Shown piece after piece: positions 1 through 16,391 of a stretch of DNA of 64,000 nt; within the stretch, counting starts at the first letter, position 1, and each line of letters starts with the position of its first letter. A model generated the notes under the pieces. The model searched no databases. It had not been told where the DNA came from and saw only the letters and a program-made list of their open reading frames with translations. This DNA comes from Himantopus leucocephalus. Taxonomy: Eukaryota > Chordata > Aves > Charadriiformes > Recurvirostridae. Location of the stretch: the NCBI GenBank assembly GCA_003993805.1, contig RSEF01000026.1, positions 4,352,204-4,416,203 of the forward strand, given 5' to 3'. The position numbers and the translations under genes are program-made.

Positions 1-822
1 CCGGCTCCGCAAATCCCAGAGCCACAGCCCAGGCTGGTGGGAAGGGACCTCTGGCAGCCATCGAGGCCAAGGTGCCGCTCGGCGTGGGGCTGGCCTCCCA
101 GCTAGGTCAGGACGGACCCCCAGACTCAATTCTTGCACAAAAGCACCGTGTTAATTATGTGTGAATGTCCTTCCCCAAGGGGAACGATATTAAGTAAAAA
201 TAAAATATTTGGATTCAGAATGGGGGTTCAGAGAGGAGGACTTGGCCAGGCCTACGGCAGGTGGGCTGGAAGAGCACCCGGCACCAAGCTGTGTGGAACG
301 GGGACAATATTAGGTGCTAAGCACCAAAGTCCCAGCAGCTGTTCCTCTGCGACCTCCTCCTCTCCCGGAGGCAGCTATGGCTCCTCGAGACGCCACAGCA
401 GGGCACAGCCACAAATCGGCCGGGTCACTGTGGCCGAGCCCTGTGGCCACCACACGCTCTGCACTCCCCTGTCCTCACTCTGTGCCCGTCGCAGCCCGCG
501 GGAAGGTTCTTCTGCGCCCGCACCCAGCAGGAGCACAGTGCTTCAGTACAGTGGAAACTACTGGTGAAATGAAACCAAAAGTTTTATCATTTTATTAATT
601 TTTAATAGGGACAGACCCTTAATATGGCTTGCTGGTCGTTGGGGTTTCCTTTTCTTTTTACATCGCTATTTCACTCAAGTGTTTTGGGGAGATAATGCCT
701 ACAGCACACTCATGCCTGAGCAGACCTGAAGATTTCAAATCTTCTGTCCCGAAGATTTCGTGGAGTTTCGTAGGGGGATGCTTTGGCAGCAGGGGCTGGT
801 CCCTGTGCCATGGTCGTTTTCC

Positions 823-940
823 TTCCAGCACGTCCCAGCCCCTCTGGCAGCAGCTCTCCCCCCTGCCCAGCGCAGCCAGCNTTTCCAGCACGTCCCAGCC
901 CCTCTGGCAGCAGCTCTCCCCCCCGTCCAGCGCAGCCAGC
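823..940. repeat. 58-bp direct duplication split by a single N
   Basis: The segment at about 823-880 is repeated almost exactly at 882-940, with one N (881) between. The copies differ only near their right ends (CCCTG against CCCGT). A single N exactly between two near-identical copies is what unmerged contig ends or a heterozygous overlap would leave, so this may not be a true tandem repeat. Confidence 0.8.
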
Positions 941-2965
941 ACGCACCCGCAGCGTGCCCAGCGCCTGCCGAGCCCCTGCCCGGGCGGGCAGCTGCCCCTG
1001 CCCCATTGCCAGCACGGAGCTGCGCGCCGGCCAAGGAACGCAGCCGAAACCAGAGCCCGGCCACCTGCGGGCCCCGCGGCTCACCCCCCCGGGGGGCCGA
1101 CCCCTCTCCAGCCCTCCTGCAGAGCTGGAAACGCTCACCGCTCCTCTCCTCGAGCACTTCCACCCACAGCAAGGGCACAGCTCTCGCTCCCGGTGTCCCC
1201 ATTCCCAGGAGCATCACCAAGGTTATCCCCGTGCAGAACGAGCCAACCCAAATTTGGGTGCCTGCGGGCAGAGCTGCCCCAGAGCAGCAGCGGCTGCAGC
1301 AGTGGCTTCGCCTCCACCCTCCAAAGCAATTTCAAAGCAGCTTTACCGCAGCTGATGGCTCCGGCGCTGCGCACCGGGCATCGGCCGAGCTCGGCACATG
1401 CAAAGCCGGTGAGCGGAGCCGGGCTGCAGAGCATCATCTCCCTGAGCCGCTCCGGGCGGTCACACGCCTCAGCCTTCGCCCCACCGGCAATATTTAGGTT
1501 AAGCCTCAGGTGCTTACGCTGCTTTGCAAATTAAGGCAGAGCTCTTCTTCCAGATGACGTTAAAGGCATGGAGTTTTCCCAGCTATAAAGCCTGGTTTAA
1601 TCAAAGTTGCAATTAAACCTGACAACCTTCTTGTGCAGACTCCTAAATAAGATTAGGAACAGCTAAAATTAGTCTAATTTAGTGTTAATCATTAATCCTT
1701 TTATCCACTCTTAATCCAATTTAAATGTCCACACAAGGAGCTTGCACAGACTTTGTTACTCAAATTTAAAACAAAATTGAATTAAATATTATTTAATTAC
1801 ATCAACACAATCTGAGTGCTCCTATAAGAGGCGTTTGCCACAGATGACTATCAGCTGCTTGGTTAACCCTCGGAATTATCGTGGGCTCTGTGCTCTCCCT
1901 ACTGCTCCAGCTCTTAGTACTTTGGGATTGCACAGACATCTCCATCTATAATGAGTAAAAAGTACCCTGCCTCCCCCTCGGGTTGGAAAGGAGACTTTCA
2001 AATCTAAGGTTCAGGAGGCAAAGAAAATTCTGCCTCAAAAAAAAAACAACCTTTTTTTAGGCAAAAGGTCATGATTCCAACACTTCTCACTGACCTTTGT
2101 TTCTGGGATTGCGTACTGCACAGACACGCTGCGGTGCGGTGTTTGTGCGGGGCCTGAGCAGCTCCCGCCGCTCCCGGGCTGGAAGGAGAGAGCACACCTT
2201 GCCCCACCAGGAGCCGGTAGCCCGGCCGTGCACCAGCCCTGGCTGGAGGTATGGTGACCTTGAACTTTCCCTGTCTAATTGCTGTCTCCTCCAGCTATCT
2301 TTTCTGCAACGGTCATTTTTCAAAGCATTGCAGAAGAGAAAAACATAGCTCGAATGCAGGAATCAGCTGCAACCTTTGCTGCCAAGTTGGCAGAGAAGAT
2401 AAGGACCTTTTATTTAAAGAGAAAAACCCAGACACTGAGGAGGGATAGACAAGTCTTTAGCAACTTTTACAGCCAGTCTTGCAATACAATTTCCTAAGCA
2501 CATTCAAAACTTGCATAAAAAAAAAAAACACCCAAGTTTTCCCCGGCAGCGTTTCCTCGGAGCCCTGTGCTTGCTGTGAACGCCCTCCCACCAGCACGGG
2601 TGCTGCGGTGCGGGCACTGCCTCCAGCCTCCCTCCGACGTGCGGGATGTGAGGAGCGAGGGGTGACTCACTGCTCCACACATGCCCACGGCACAGCTCAG
2701 CAAGGAAGGAAAAAAAAACCCCAAACCCACCCCAACAAGTTCAAGCACCGTGTCCCTTTGAGGCACTCCGGCCCCTGCCCAGGCTCCCACGGTCAGGGAG
2801 CACCGCAGCGCGCGGGGCATTAACGCCGGCAGCAGGCCCGGCAGGGCTGGAGAAGACGGCAGGAGAAGAGGGGAGGAAGACAGCACGGTCCTCACCCGGA
2901 GGATTGTGAACCAGAGTTTGAAATTGCGACCCCAACACAAAACCAGCCCAAAGTCTGGCTTAATT

Positions 2966-3024
2966 ATAGAATCAGAGAGTGCTTTGGGTGGGAAGGGACT
3001 TTAAAGATCAGCTGGTCCAACCCT
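2966..3024 (-). mobile_element. CR1 LINE 3' end fragment
   Basis: The plus strand reads TAGAATCA, GGGTGGGAAGGGACTTTAAAG, then a GGTCCAACCC-type end. This is the reverse complement of the common CR1 3' terminus found across bird genomes. Only about 60 bp remain, so it is a dead, strongly truncated copy. Confidence 0.75.
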
Positions 3025-4458
3025 TGTGAGCCACTCAGAGACAAAACTGGTGCTCAGCCTTGGCTGGGATGCTCACACAGTCCTTAGCAGCCCCTTGGCT
3101 GCGGCACCAGCGATGCTGCAGGGGCAGGAAGGAGAAACACGGCACCAGCCGTTCCCATCACAAGTTATTCACATCACAGAGAGGTTTCTGCCAGGCAGGG
3201 CTGAGATAAAACCCATCTCAGGGGCATCAAACCCCCATTCCCTGTGCTACCGTTCCTCCTTTCCATGTGCTGGGGGCAGAGAGTAAGAGAACCCCCCTTT
3301 TTCCCTCCCTGTTTGAGGACAAGCCCCCTTTGGCCCCAGCTTGCTTTGGGGGCTGCCTGCCCACCCTTCGGGCTGCGCCTCGCCGGGGTTTACCAGCGCC
3401 TCTGCACGCCCCTCCAGGAGATCCAGCCTGGGGCGCCACCAGGCAGCAGCCTCCTTTACAGCATCTTTTGCGAAGGCTCCCCCTGAGCTTCACCTCTTTC
3501 CACTTATGCCAACAGCTCCTTAAAAGCGCTGCTATCGCATAAACTCACCCTGTATTCTCATTTCTATATACTGCCCGGGCAGAGCAATTCCCATCAGCTC
3601 AGCCACAACGATCAGATGAGAAATCTGCCCAGACGCCATCATCTGCCCTGCGAAATCAGAAGTTGTAAATCCCAACAACTTCTTGTGGCTTTAGCAACTT
3701 CTCTAAGGTCAGCAGCCGCTGCAATGTATATGGTTCTTCCAGCCAGAGCGGTATACGTGCACCGATAGAGCCACCAGCGGAAGCAGATGATGTAATCTGC
3801 TGCGCGTTATTGATGCAATGCTCTTCGGCAGCAAGCCAGGGAAGAAGTGTGACAGTGCTGCCTTCTGTTTTTCCCCAAAAAGGAAATACGCTGTCTTTAG
3901 GTGAATCACAAGGAGTGACACTTACAACGGGGTGCTACAGAGTTTCAGCATCAAGTGTCGGAAAAGTGAAAAATGGGGTCTTACCAGGTTGCCTGGGACT
4001 TTCACTTATCTAGGAATTCCCAGTTATTCTCTTATTTCCACGAAATCAAAGTGCTGTCACAGGCTGCATCTCTCTTTCTAGTGGTTCCCCTTGCCACGAC
4101 TTGCCTATAGAAACCTTTAACAAACGCCTTCACACCTTCTCCTGGGTAACACCTTTGTTATGCTCCACTGAGGCATTTTTTTACCCTCTTCACTACAAGA
4201 GAGGGCAGCGAGGCAAAAATGTTGGTTTTGCTGAACTGGACTTTGCACAAACCCAAGCCCTACATCCAACCACCGGAATATTTTACGAGCTATGGACACA
4301 GACCCTCTCCCTCTTGCCCACACACGAGCTCAGCAAAGCCCCTACTAATATATTAAATATTTCTTACAGAGGCAGCCATGGAGCTGCATTGCAAGTGTCG
4401 TACATAAGATCTCGGGCTGGGAAACCAGACTTCAGAATAATTTTTTTTTTTTTTTTTT

Positions 4459-4483
4459 NNNNNNNNNNNNNNNNNNNNNNNNN
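4459..4483. other. 25-N assembly gap between poly-T and poly-A
   Basis: Eighteen T (4441-4458) run into 25 N, followed by fourteen A (4484-4497) and an A/G-rich tail. The gap lies about 160 bp upstream of the G0S2 TATA box. A T-run facing an A-run is hard to sequence and could fold back on itself, so the true length here is unknown. Confidence 0.9.
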
Positions 4484-4539
4484 AAAAAAAAAAAAAAGAA
4501 AAAGGGGTTTTTTTTAGCCTGGCCGGATTAAGGGCAGGC

Positions 4540-4770
4540 GCTGCCAAGGCGGGGGGGGGGGCCGGCCCGTGCTGGCGGCGTGCTCGGGGCATCCTGCCCG
4601 CCCCGGCCCGGCCCCCCCGGCCCGCCCCGCCCGCCCCGGCGGCGATATAAGGCGGCAGCGGCGGGCGCCGGGGCAGCAGCTGCGGAGCCGAGCCGAGCTC
4701 AACCGAGCCGAGCCCACCCCACCGCACCCGCAGCGCTCACCGGCCCCCCGCCCCGCAGCCGCCGCTGGGT
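4540..4770 (+). promoter_or_regulatory. G0S2: G0S2 core promoter, TATA box and 5' UTR exon
   Basis: Very GC-rich, CpG-dense sequence surrounds a TATA-like box TATAAGG at 4646-4652. Transcription would be expected to start about 25-30 bp downstream, near 4676. The first, untranslated exon carries short GAGCC/CCGAG iterations (about 4682-4717) and ends at a strong splice donor (GG|GTAAGG, exon end 4768). The intron closes at the acceptor TTGTAG|A, with exon 2 starting at 5129. The start site is inferred from the TATA position only. Confidence 0.7.
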
Positions 4771-5158
4771 AAGGGGGAGGCACCGGGGGGGATGCGCGGG
4801 GGGATGCAGGGGGACGCCGTGCACGATGTGCACGCTGCAGGGGCGTGCTGGGGGCAGGGGCCTGCCTGGATCCTGCAGCCTGGATCCCGCAGCCCGGCTG
4901 CGGCTGCCAAGGGTCCGCTCTGCCGGGCAGCCCCCTCCTCCAGCTGCCCGGACGGCAGGACGATGGGAGGGATGTGTTCTCCTGAAGCCAGCCTCTAGCA
5001 AAAATCAAAAATCCCCACTTCAAGCAGGGTTGGGGTGTCTGTGTCTCTTGGAGGGCTCTGACCACTGCCCAGGGAAAAAAAGCAGCTGGATTTAACTAAC
5101 GTCCCTCTCCCTCTCTCTTCTCTTGTAGAACTGACATCTTCCAAATCTCCAAAAAAAA

Positions 5159-5464
5159 ATGGAAACCATGCATGAGCTGATCCCCTTTGCCAAAGAAATG
5201 CTCAGCCAGAAGCCCAACAGGAAAATGGTCAAGCTGTACATGCTGGGCAGCGTGCTGGCTTTCTTTGGTGTGGTTATTGGTCTGGTGGAGACAGTGTGCA
5301 GCCCCTTCACCTCTGAAGAGAGGCTAGAGGAGGAGGAGGAGAAGAAACCTGCCCCAACGCGAGAGCAAATGGTTCCTCAGAAACAGGAGGATTTGATCTT
5401 GGAAAAGAGCAAGAAGCCGGTGGGGATGCAGAGGGCCCTGGTGACCAGACCACACGCCTCCTAA
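5159..5464 (+). CDS. G0S2: G0/G1 switch protein 2 (ATGL inhibitor)
   Basis: A 101-residue protein encoded in one exon, close to the 103 residues of human G0S2. It begins METMHELIPFAKEM, has the family's KMVKLYMLGSVLAFFGVV hydrophobic segment (residues about 22-39) followed by ETVCSPF, and ends in HAS like the mammalian protein. In mammals this hydrophobic stretch binds adipose triglyceride lipase (PNPLA2) on lipid droplets and blocks triglyceride hydrolysis. After residue 50 it is charged and divergent, with a glutamate/lysine run. The start is 30 bp after the splice acceptor of exon 2 and is the first ATG there. Placement just upstream of HSD11B1 in the same orientation matches the mammalian arrangement. 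Identification is secure. Confidence 0.97.
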   Translation: METMHELIPFAKEMLSQKPNRKMVKLYMLGSVLAFFGVVIGLVETVCSPFTSEERLEEEEEKKPAPTREQMVPQKQEDLILEKSKKPVGMQRALVTRPHAS

Positions 5465-5733
5465 GAGCCCCGCGGCTGGAGAGGTGCCTGCTGAGCAGCC
5501 AAGCACAAGAGACTCTGCTGTCCTGTCGTACCTGGTGGTGGTTCCAGCAAGAGAGGAGAGATGGCTGAAGAAGGAGACTGCAAGTGCAAGACTTGAAAGA
5601 AGTGAACGGTTATATTTGCTGCTGTGCAGCAGTGGGGGGAAAAAATACCTTTTGTTGGTATAAAAATGTGCAAGATGCACAGCATGGTTTCTTATTTTTA
5701 TTACAGATGCATTTTACAACATTTTGCAAAATC

Positions 5734-5739
5734 AATAAA
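5734..5739 (+). terminator. G0S2: G0S2 poly(A) signal
   Basis: AATAAA 270 bp after the G0S2 stop, in an AT-rich stretch, gives a short 3' UTR. Confidence 0.8.
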
Positions 5740-8700
5740 TATTTTATATGGTACCAGTGCTCTCTAGCTGCATTTATTTTCAAAGTCTTCTCTTACTAAT
5801 GTGCATGTAGATTTCACTCATGCTTCTGGCTCCTCTTGGGGGGAACCAGGGTACCGCTGAGGGTGGTGGCTGCACCCCTAATGAAGCCCCCCTTGGCGGG
5901 GCTGCTCTGGGACTGAGGGGGGTGGCCTTTCCGCACCTCTGGCACCTTCCCCCTTCTAAAATGGGCCGACTGCAGTGGGCGGAGGAGGCACTTATCTCAC
6001 AGGGGTGACAGACACATGCCCAGAGCTGGAGGTGGAGCTGTACCTTTCAGGGGTTATGTGGGTTTAATGGCACAGATTCGTGTCTGCCATGGCCATGCGT
6101 GCCCAGAACTGTTTAAAAAAAACCAACCCTGTCCATCCCCCAGCAATCCTCTAACAGGCTGTGCCTGCTGCACAGCTAAAAAATCTTCTAGCTTTACTGG
6201 GATCCTTCACAAACCACCAGAGACACCTAGTTGTGCAGAATGATTTTAGCTTTCAGTATTACAGGGGTGTCACAGATGGGAAGACTGAAGCAGGGACAGA
6301 CACGATGGCACGGTCAGCCTGGAGGGTGTGGAAACAGGGATCCAAGCTTCAGGGCTGTACCCAGGGCACTGCCAGACTTGTTAGAGGACTTTCACCTATT
6401 TAAAAGTCTTTCCTGGCGATAATAAGAATCTGTAGCATTCGGGATTGTGTCATGTTAGTCAAATAAACCCTCCAGGCCACCACAGCTGAAAGATCCTGAC
6501 CATGCTACAGCAGGGAGGGAAGGGAAATAGTCCCTGCCAGCCACGACTGGGGCAGAAAATCCCTCCTTATCTGCTCAACGGCAAAGAGATGGCCAGCAGG
6601 GCAGAGGCAGGAGCAGGTTACACACCTTGCACAGGAACAGATGTACCAGCAATATGCCACTATCTACCTAAAAGCAAAACAATTGATACAAACAGCAGGA
6701 GATGATGGAAAATGAGAAAGCGCTGCCTGACAGCAGTGCCCAATGCATAGCTCCTCCCAGAGCTGCGCAAGCCAAGACCAGAATCCAAAAATATGAGAAC
6801 GCAGCTGAAGTTCACCCTCACATTTTCATAATACATAACTATGCAATTTGTTTTGTTGACAGTCAAAAACCACAGCAGCACATTGTGGAGGAGGAAGCCC
6901 ACCGAGCCTGCACAAAAACTCTGTTCAAGCTTTGAATCAAGTATAAAGTACCTTTTCCTCATGGGGAAAAGAGCAGAGTCCAATTAAATTAAGACAGCCT
7001 TTAAGAAATACTTTGTCTAGTCCATAACCAAGCCTTTTGGCCTCTGGCAAAGCTGGACAAGCAAACACCTCACTGATACCAATGGAAGTTTCACGGGCAA
7101 ACATGGAAGGAGAATTCAGGCCTGAAGAAAGCCATCCGCTCACTAGTTCACCCAATTCCAGGTTTAAAGAGGTTCTAGGTTTGCCACACGGCCTCAGGGA
7201 CAGGGAAGGCTGACCTGGAATTCCCTGTGGCACACTTGGTGCATGGATAAACCAGAGACCTGAATGTCCGTGGCTGTGTCAGGGAGGAAAGCGTTGCCAG
7301 GTCCGAGCTCTCGCAGTACTGTAATTCAGAGCATCGCTGCCACGGCAGAGCTAAACAGTTGATAAATGTATTAAACTGAGATGAGAATCACGTCTTTGTC
7401 CAAGGCAGCTGCAAACTCTGTCAATCACACATCAGTTCCCAAGATTAGCCCTTCTCTAAAAGTTGTAGGTGTCTCACCGTGTCCCATGGGAAAGGGAAAA
7501 TTTTAAAAAGGAAGAGTTAGAGCTGGTCTCCGGCACCCCAGCCTGCGAGTCCAGGGGCGCCCGGGGAGCTCCTGGCCAGCCCATCCAGGCTGACCCCCAC
7601 CGCTTCTGCCTTTGGATCTCAGGTTGTCTCCGCACCACGTACGTGGCCTCCCCGCATCGTGCCAGCACCCTGCTGCCCACACCTCCTCTCCGCAGTCATC
7701 CAGTCACAGGGTTTATGAGCTTAAAGCAAAGAGGTTTGTGGAACAATCAAAATAGTTCCTCCTAAGACAGCTAACGGGATTAGACAGATAAACCATGCAC
7801 TGCGCTGGTGGTTCTGGAGCCAAGTCGGTAAAATCATGTCCTGCAGAAGACAATCTCCTGCCTCCTGACGCACCGCAAGCTCAGAGGTCATTACCTCCCA
7901 CATATTACCTGAAAGGTCGCCCGAGAGGTCAAGCCTATGCGTTCCCGTTTCCACAGCAGACCACATTGATTATAGACAGGACCAGCTCTCTGCAGAGTGG
8001 TGACTTAGATACATATTAATGACTGATTTTACCACAAGACCATGTAAAGTCCTACTTAAACCACACAATGATAAATTCAGTGTGCATGGAGGCTCAGTAA
8101 TCCATTTAACATCACTTTAACTATGATGAATGACAGACCTGCCAGATGCAGTACATTAAAAGGCTTCAGCAAAATTCCCTGTCTTTAAACCATGGCATGA
8201 CTCTCCAAACCAGCCCGTGTCCCAGCGCCATCTCCTGAGCCCCCTCACATCTGGATGCCTACACCAGGCACTGCAGAAAGACAACTGCCACAAACACAAC
8301 CTCCTGCAACCGGCATCCACGTACACTGGCAACAGAGCCCGGCGAGAGTCATTCCGAAACCCCCTGTGTGAATTGCAAAGAGAAGTTTTAATTATAAGTA
8401 CTGGGATACAGCAGAGAGCAACCAGATGGAACAAGCTGTACTGTCAGTACTGGTAAGGACACCTCGGGCAAGCTACAGTGCAGAACCATATGGAGCATTT
8501 AAGACTGAGTTAAACCAAAGTCCTGAGGGATAAGCTCTTGAGGAGAGCCACACGTTGCCCAAGGTGTGAGTTAAGATTGCTGAGCGTCACATGAGGTTGA
8601 TTTCTGTTATTTTCTTTCTTTTAAGACTTGTCTGAACCCAGTTTACTTCAACCTGTAAATGTGACATTTTCCTGGTGCATTAAATCCTCAGGAAAATCAC

Positions 8701-9231
8701 AGCTGGCATGAGATCTGGTGAGTATGTGTCTGTACCCATCCTGCAACACCTCTTCAAAGATCTTATTTCAGCTTGGAGCCGTTGTCCAGGCTTTCATCAT
8801 CGGGAGCTGAAGGCCAGCTAAAACCCAGCAGCGCTCCCTCAATCGCCTCAAGGGCACGAGCCGAATGTCTGCACAGAGCCCTCACTCCCTATTTGCAGTT
8901 TGGACTCTGGATGTTTCAAGAGCTGCCAGGCTAAAATTAGGGGCCCAGATAAGCATATCGGCCTCTGCCACCCAACACCAAGGGCATCGGGAACATGGAT
9001 AGTGGCCAAGGCTTAAAGCAGCCACAGTACCAACAATCAAACACCAAGGCAGCAACTCCTGATTTGGTCACGCAGGAAAAAAATAAATTTAGGGCTTAGA
9101 CACAGCTTATCGTCACAGTATTTTCTCTAAACTGGCGCTGAGTAGAAATATCATGTCAAACCAAATCCAGTCCTACAATCATCTCGGCTCTCCCTTGGGA
9201 CCCGAGCGTGCATGTTTCGGTAGCAGCACAG

Positions 9232-9309
9232 CCGTGACAGCGCTGGCAGGACATCGGCACTGCCCGCCAGCCGTGACAGCGCTGGCAGGACATCGGCACT
9301 GCCCGCCAG
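9232..9309. repeat. Perfect 39-bp tandem duplication
   Basis: Two identical 39-bp units (9232-9270 and 9271-9309), each starting CCGTGACAGCGCTGGCAGGA, sit head to tail with no N between them. This is a recent duplication or the visible part of a longer minisatellite. Confidence 0.9.
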
Positions 9310-11224
9310 CCATGCAGCCATGCCGAAAACCACACGCATCCGTCACGGCCCCATAGCATCACGTTGACGTGCACATCAGCCTAACGCAAATATAACTGAA
9401 GACAGCCCTTTATAATGGTGATATCCACAAATTAAGGAATAAAATCTGTGCTTACGGCAAAGTATGCTGGGAGAACTGGGTATGAGAAATAATGTTTTAA
9501 TGTCTACGTGGCAAAGGAAAGGGGGGGAAGGAAAATCATCTGCATTTAACAAAGATTTGATAATGGGTTGAAAAAAGCCAAATGTCACTCAGAACAGAAA
9601 AAAAGAAGCGGCAACCCAATTCCTGCCAAGTGCTTTTGAGTCCCTGAGCTGCCTGCACAAACCTGCCCGAGCCCCAGCCCTGCCCCTGGAACGCGTTCCC
9701 TCCCGGCAGCGCCGGGCTGGGGGCACGGCCGGGGCTCCCCAGCAGCTCCCCTCCGCTGCTCGGCCAGTTTGCTGTCAGAACAAGTCTCCTTCACATCTTC
9801 CTTTCCTTCCAGTGAGCTCCAGGCAGCACTAAATGAAGCACCTCCCCTGCACAGAGCGGTAAGCTCAATGCCGAGCATCACCCCTTGAAAAACACGGCTT
9901 CAAACAGACAAGTGAGACAGAAGTGACCTGCGGCGGGGGATACATCCAGGAATATTCCGGTGAAGCCGTTTCAGAAGCAAGAGGCTGCTCCCCCGTGCTG
10001 CCAGGGCTCCATCTCACCGGGCCGGGGCAGGGCACGCCACCGGGCTCCCCTCTGCCAGGGCGAGAAGGTTTGGCAGCGGGGCCAGGACCGGCTGAGATCA
10101 GAAGACACTTCTCTGCGGTCACCTCTTCCTCCCCTCCTCTCCCTTCCCTGGCTCCCCACCCCCAGGAAAAGGTTAAAAACAAGTTAAGTTGCATACAGCA
10201 AAACAAACCCAGAAAAAGCTGCGAGTGGGCGTGAGGAGCAGCAGCACCCGGGAAGGGCGACAGACGGCCGAGAGCAAACCCTCGTGGGCAGCAAAACGTG
10301 GCCAGATCCGGCAGCTCCCGCTGCTGCCGCAGCGTCCAACCCCCCCGGGGACCACAGCAGCATCCCCCACGCTTCATGTCCACACAGGACACCCTGAACG
10401 GTATATGCACAAATTTTCCTTTATAAGAAGTTTACATCCAATGTTCAGTATTTCAGTCCTTTATCACCAGCTACTTTGTTTCCCACAAAAACCTGAAATA
10501 AACCGCAATTCTCATTAAAAAACACAGCAGCAAGGCAAGCGTGGCATTTGGCTCCGTACCCAGTGGGCTGCCTCCGGCCCCGCTCCCCCCACACCGATGC
10601 AGAGCAAAGAGCACCGTACCTTCCCGACACGCTTGCAGACACGCACAAAGATTGACAGTTATTGCTTTACTGCAGTATTCTAACGCTGGTAATAAAGAAC
10701 AGTATCTGAAAGGAGCCTCTCTCCTTGCCGGCAACACAAACAAGATCACAGCTGAGGTAAGGTTAATTAGTTCATTTTTTCAAGCCAAGGAATGAAATGG
10801 TTGCCCCGTGATCATGACCCAAGCCCAAAGCAAAGGGAGGCAGGAAAAGGCAGAGTGATTGTACCGGTGTTATCTGACCAAGCGTGGGTTGAGTGCTTCT
10901 TATCAGAGGGAAAGTTGAGACCAAAGTAGAAAGGCAGAAAATAAAAATTAATCTATAAAGCAGAAGCAAAGCCAGAGAGCTTCACTGCCCAACCAGCTGT
11001 GCCACTAAATTTAATAATCTTTATTTTAAAGCTGCAATAGGGGAAAAAAAGTTTTCTTTAAGTAGTTCTTCCTGGCTGGTTATGATGGAGGGGTCTGAGA
11101 GGGACAACCACGGCATTGCGCCCACATAAACCAGACCCTGGTGTGGCCCCTGCACTGCAGCTGAGGCTCTTGTCCCCCAAAACACGGCTCTCCCCAGCTG
11201 AGAAGGCAGAGGCTCGGGCAAGGC

Positions 11225-11260
11225 AGCTCCAGGAGCACTCGAAGCTCCAGGAGCACTGGA
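11225..11260. repeat. Short 18-bp tandem repeat
   Basis: Two 18-bp units (AGCTCCAGGAGCACTCGA and AGCTCCAGGAGCACTGGA), with a degenerate third start following, form a small minisatellite. Confidence 0.8.
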
Positions 11261-12316
11261 AGCTCCCGCAGCGTGCCCCCATCCCAGGTCCCGCAGCAGG
11301 GACTGGTACTCCGTGATGAAGATCCCAGTGCCAGACCAAAGCAGGAACATAGTTTATACCTATTGCGTAAGACCGATGGCATCGCATTCGCTGCTGCCCA
11401 GTCTCGGGGAGCTAGTGCATGCCACACGGTTTTTCCTCAGATTATATTCACTTAAAAGTAAGAACAAAGCTCTTGCAAAACTGCAAGCAGGGACCACAGC
11501 AGTAAGGACCCGTCCTTCTCTGTAGAAAACAACATTCAGTATTTCATCGCAAACCTCCCTGTGCCTGAGCGGCCCCGTGGAGCTGGGGCAGTCGAACCCC
11601 CGGTGCTGGGTTCAGCTCAGCCCCCGCTCCCTCAGCTGTTCCCAGAAGCAGGTAGAGATGAAAAAATAAACCCTGCCTGAGCAAAGCAACTGCAGAGCTC
11701 TTTGGGGGTGGTACGCGCTGCTGGGCCCCCGCTGCCCAGCGTCCCGGCGGCAGGCAGCTGCTTCGGGGCGCAGAGCAGCGGCGCCCTGGGGAGCACAGGA
11801 CCTTTGCTGCGTGTCCTGCTGCATGTCCCCCCGCAGCACGGCCGCCCCCGGTCGCTCCCCCGGAGCCTGACCCGCTGCGGGCGATCAGACCCGGATTGCA
11901 TCTCCACATGCACCCAGGGACGGTGCCAGCGGGAATAAAAGACGATGTTTAACCACCTGCACTAGGGTGCCTCTGATGTTCTCGAAGTGAAACTTGACGC
12001 TGCTCAGCAAAGACACACCTCTTCCAGGGTGTTGTGCAAAATTCTGCATTTTAACGTAGGACAGGAAATATGAAAAGAGCCGGGCAGAACCCAAACAGCA
12101 CCCTCGGTTAGGCCGGGGTTCGTCAGCTCCAGCAGCAAATCAAAGGGTTTGCTTCACTTATCCATCCACCCGTGATTTTCCAGTGCTTTGGAAGTTGCCG
12201 TTCCTTCGCTAACAGGTTTTAAAGGATTGGCATTGCTGCTTCCCTCTGGAGCAGCTCTGCAGAGGGTTTTTTCCCTCCCTTCTCTTTCATGCTTTATTTC
12301 CTGACTCCACAGTGGG

Positions 12317-16291
<3,975 letters not shown>

Positions 16292-16391
16292 NNNNNNNNN
16301 NNNNNNNNNNNNNNNNNNNNNNNNNNNNNNNNNNNNNNNNNNNNNNNNNNNNNNNNNNNNNNNNNNNNNNNNNNNNNNNNNNNNNNNNNNN
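16292..16391. other. 100-N assembly gap
   Basis: Exactly 100 N, the usual placeholder for a gap of unknown length. The conserved last-exon motif of HSD11B1 (PKEECALEII) is not found on either side, so the missing sequence probably holds the end of copy 1. Confidence 0.95.

Larger units (their letters stand above)
1..4640. other. Left flank with no recognised gene
   Basis: I find no exon of a known protein here on either strand. The longer open frames are GC-rich, lack splice context and resemble no family I recognise. LAMB3, which lies beside G0S2 in mammals, is not visible in these bases; it may lie further left. The stretch holds a duplicated segment around a single N (823-940), a short CR1 tail (2966-3024) and an N gap in a T/A homopolymer (4459-4483). 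Confidence 0.6.
5740..12316. other. Intergenic region between G0S2 and HSD11B1 copy 1
   Basis: No coding exon is recognised on either strand. It contains two small tandem repeats (9232-9309 and 11225-11260). Untranslated 5' exons or enhancers of HSD11B1 may lie here but cannot be placed from sequence alone. Confidence 0.55.

Noticed and set aside
11..70. CR1-like GGGAAGGGACCTCTGG motif at the left end
   Set aside because: Too short to distinguish from chance; no further CR1 landmarks adjoin it.
629..1534. 301-residue open frame on the plus strand
   Set aside because: GC-rich low-complexity frame crossing the single N and its duplicated flanks, open in several frames on both strands, and with no recognisable domain.
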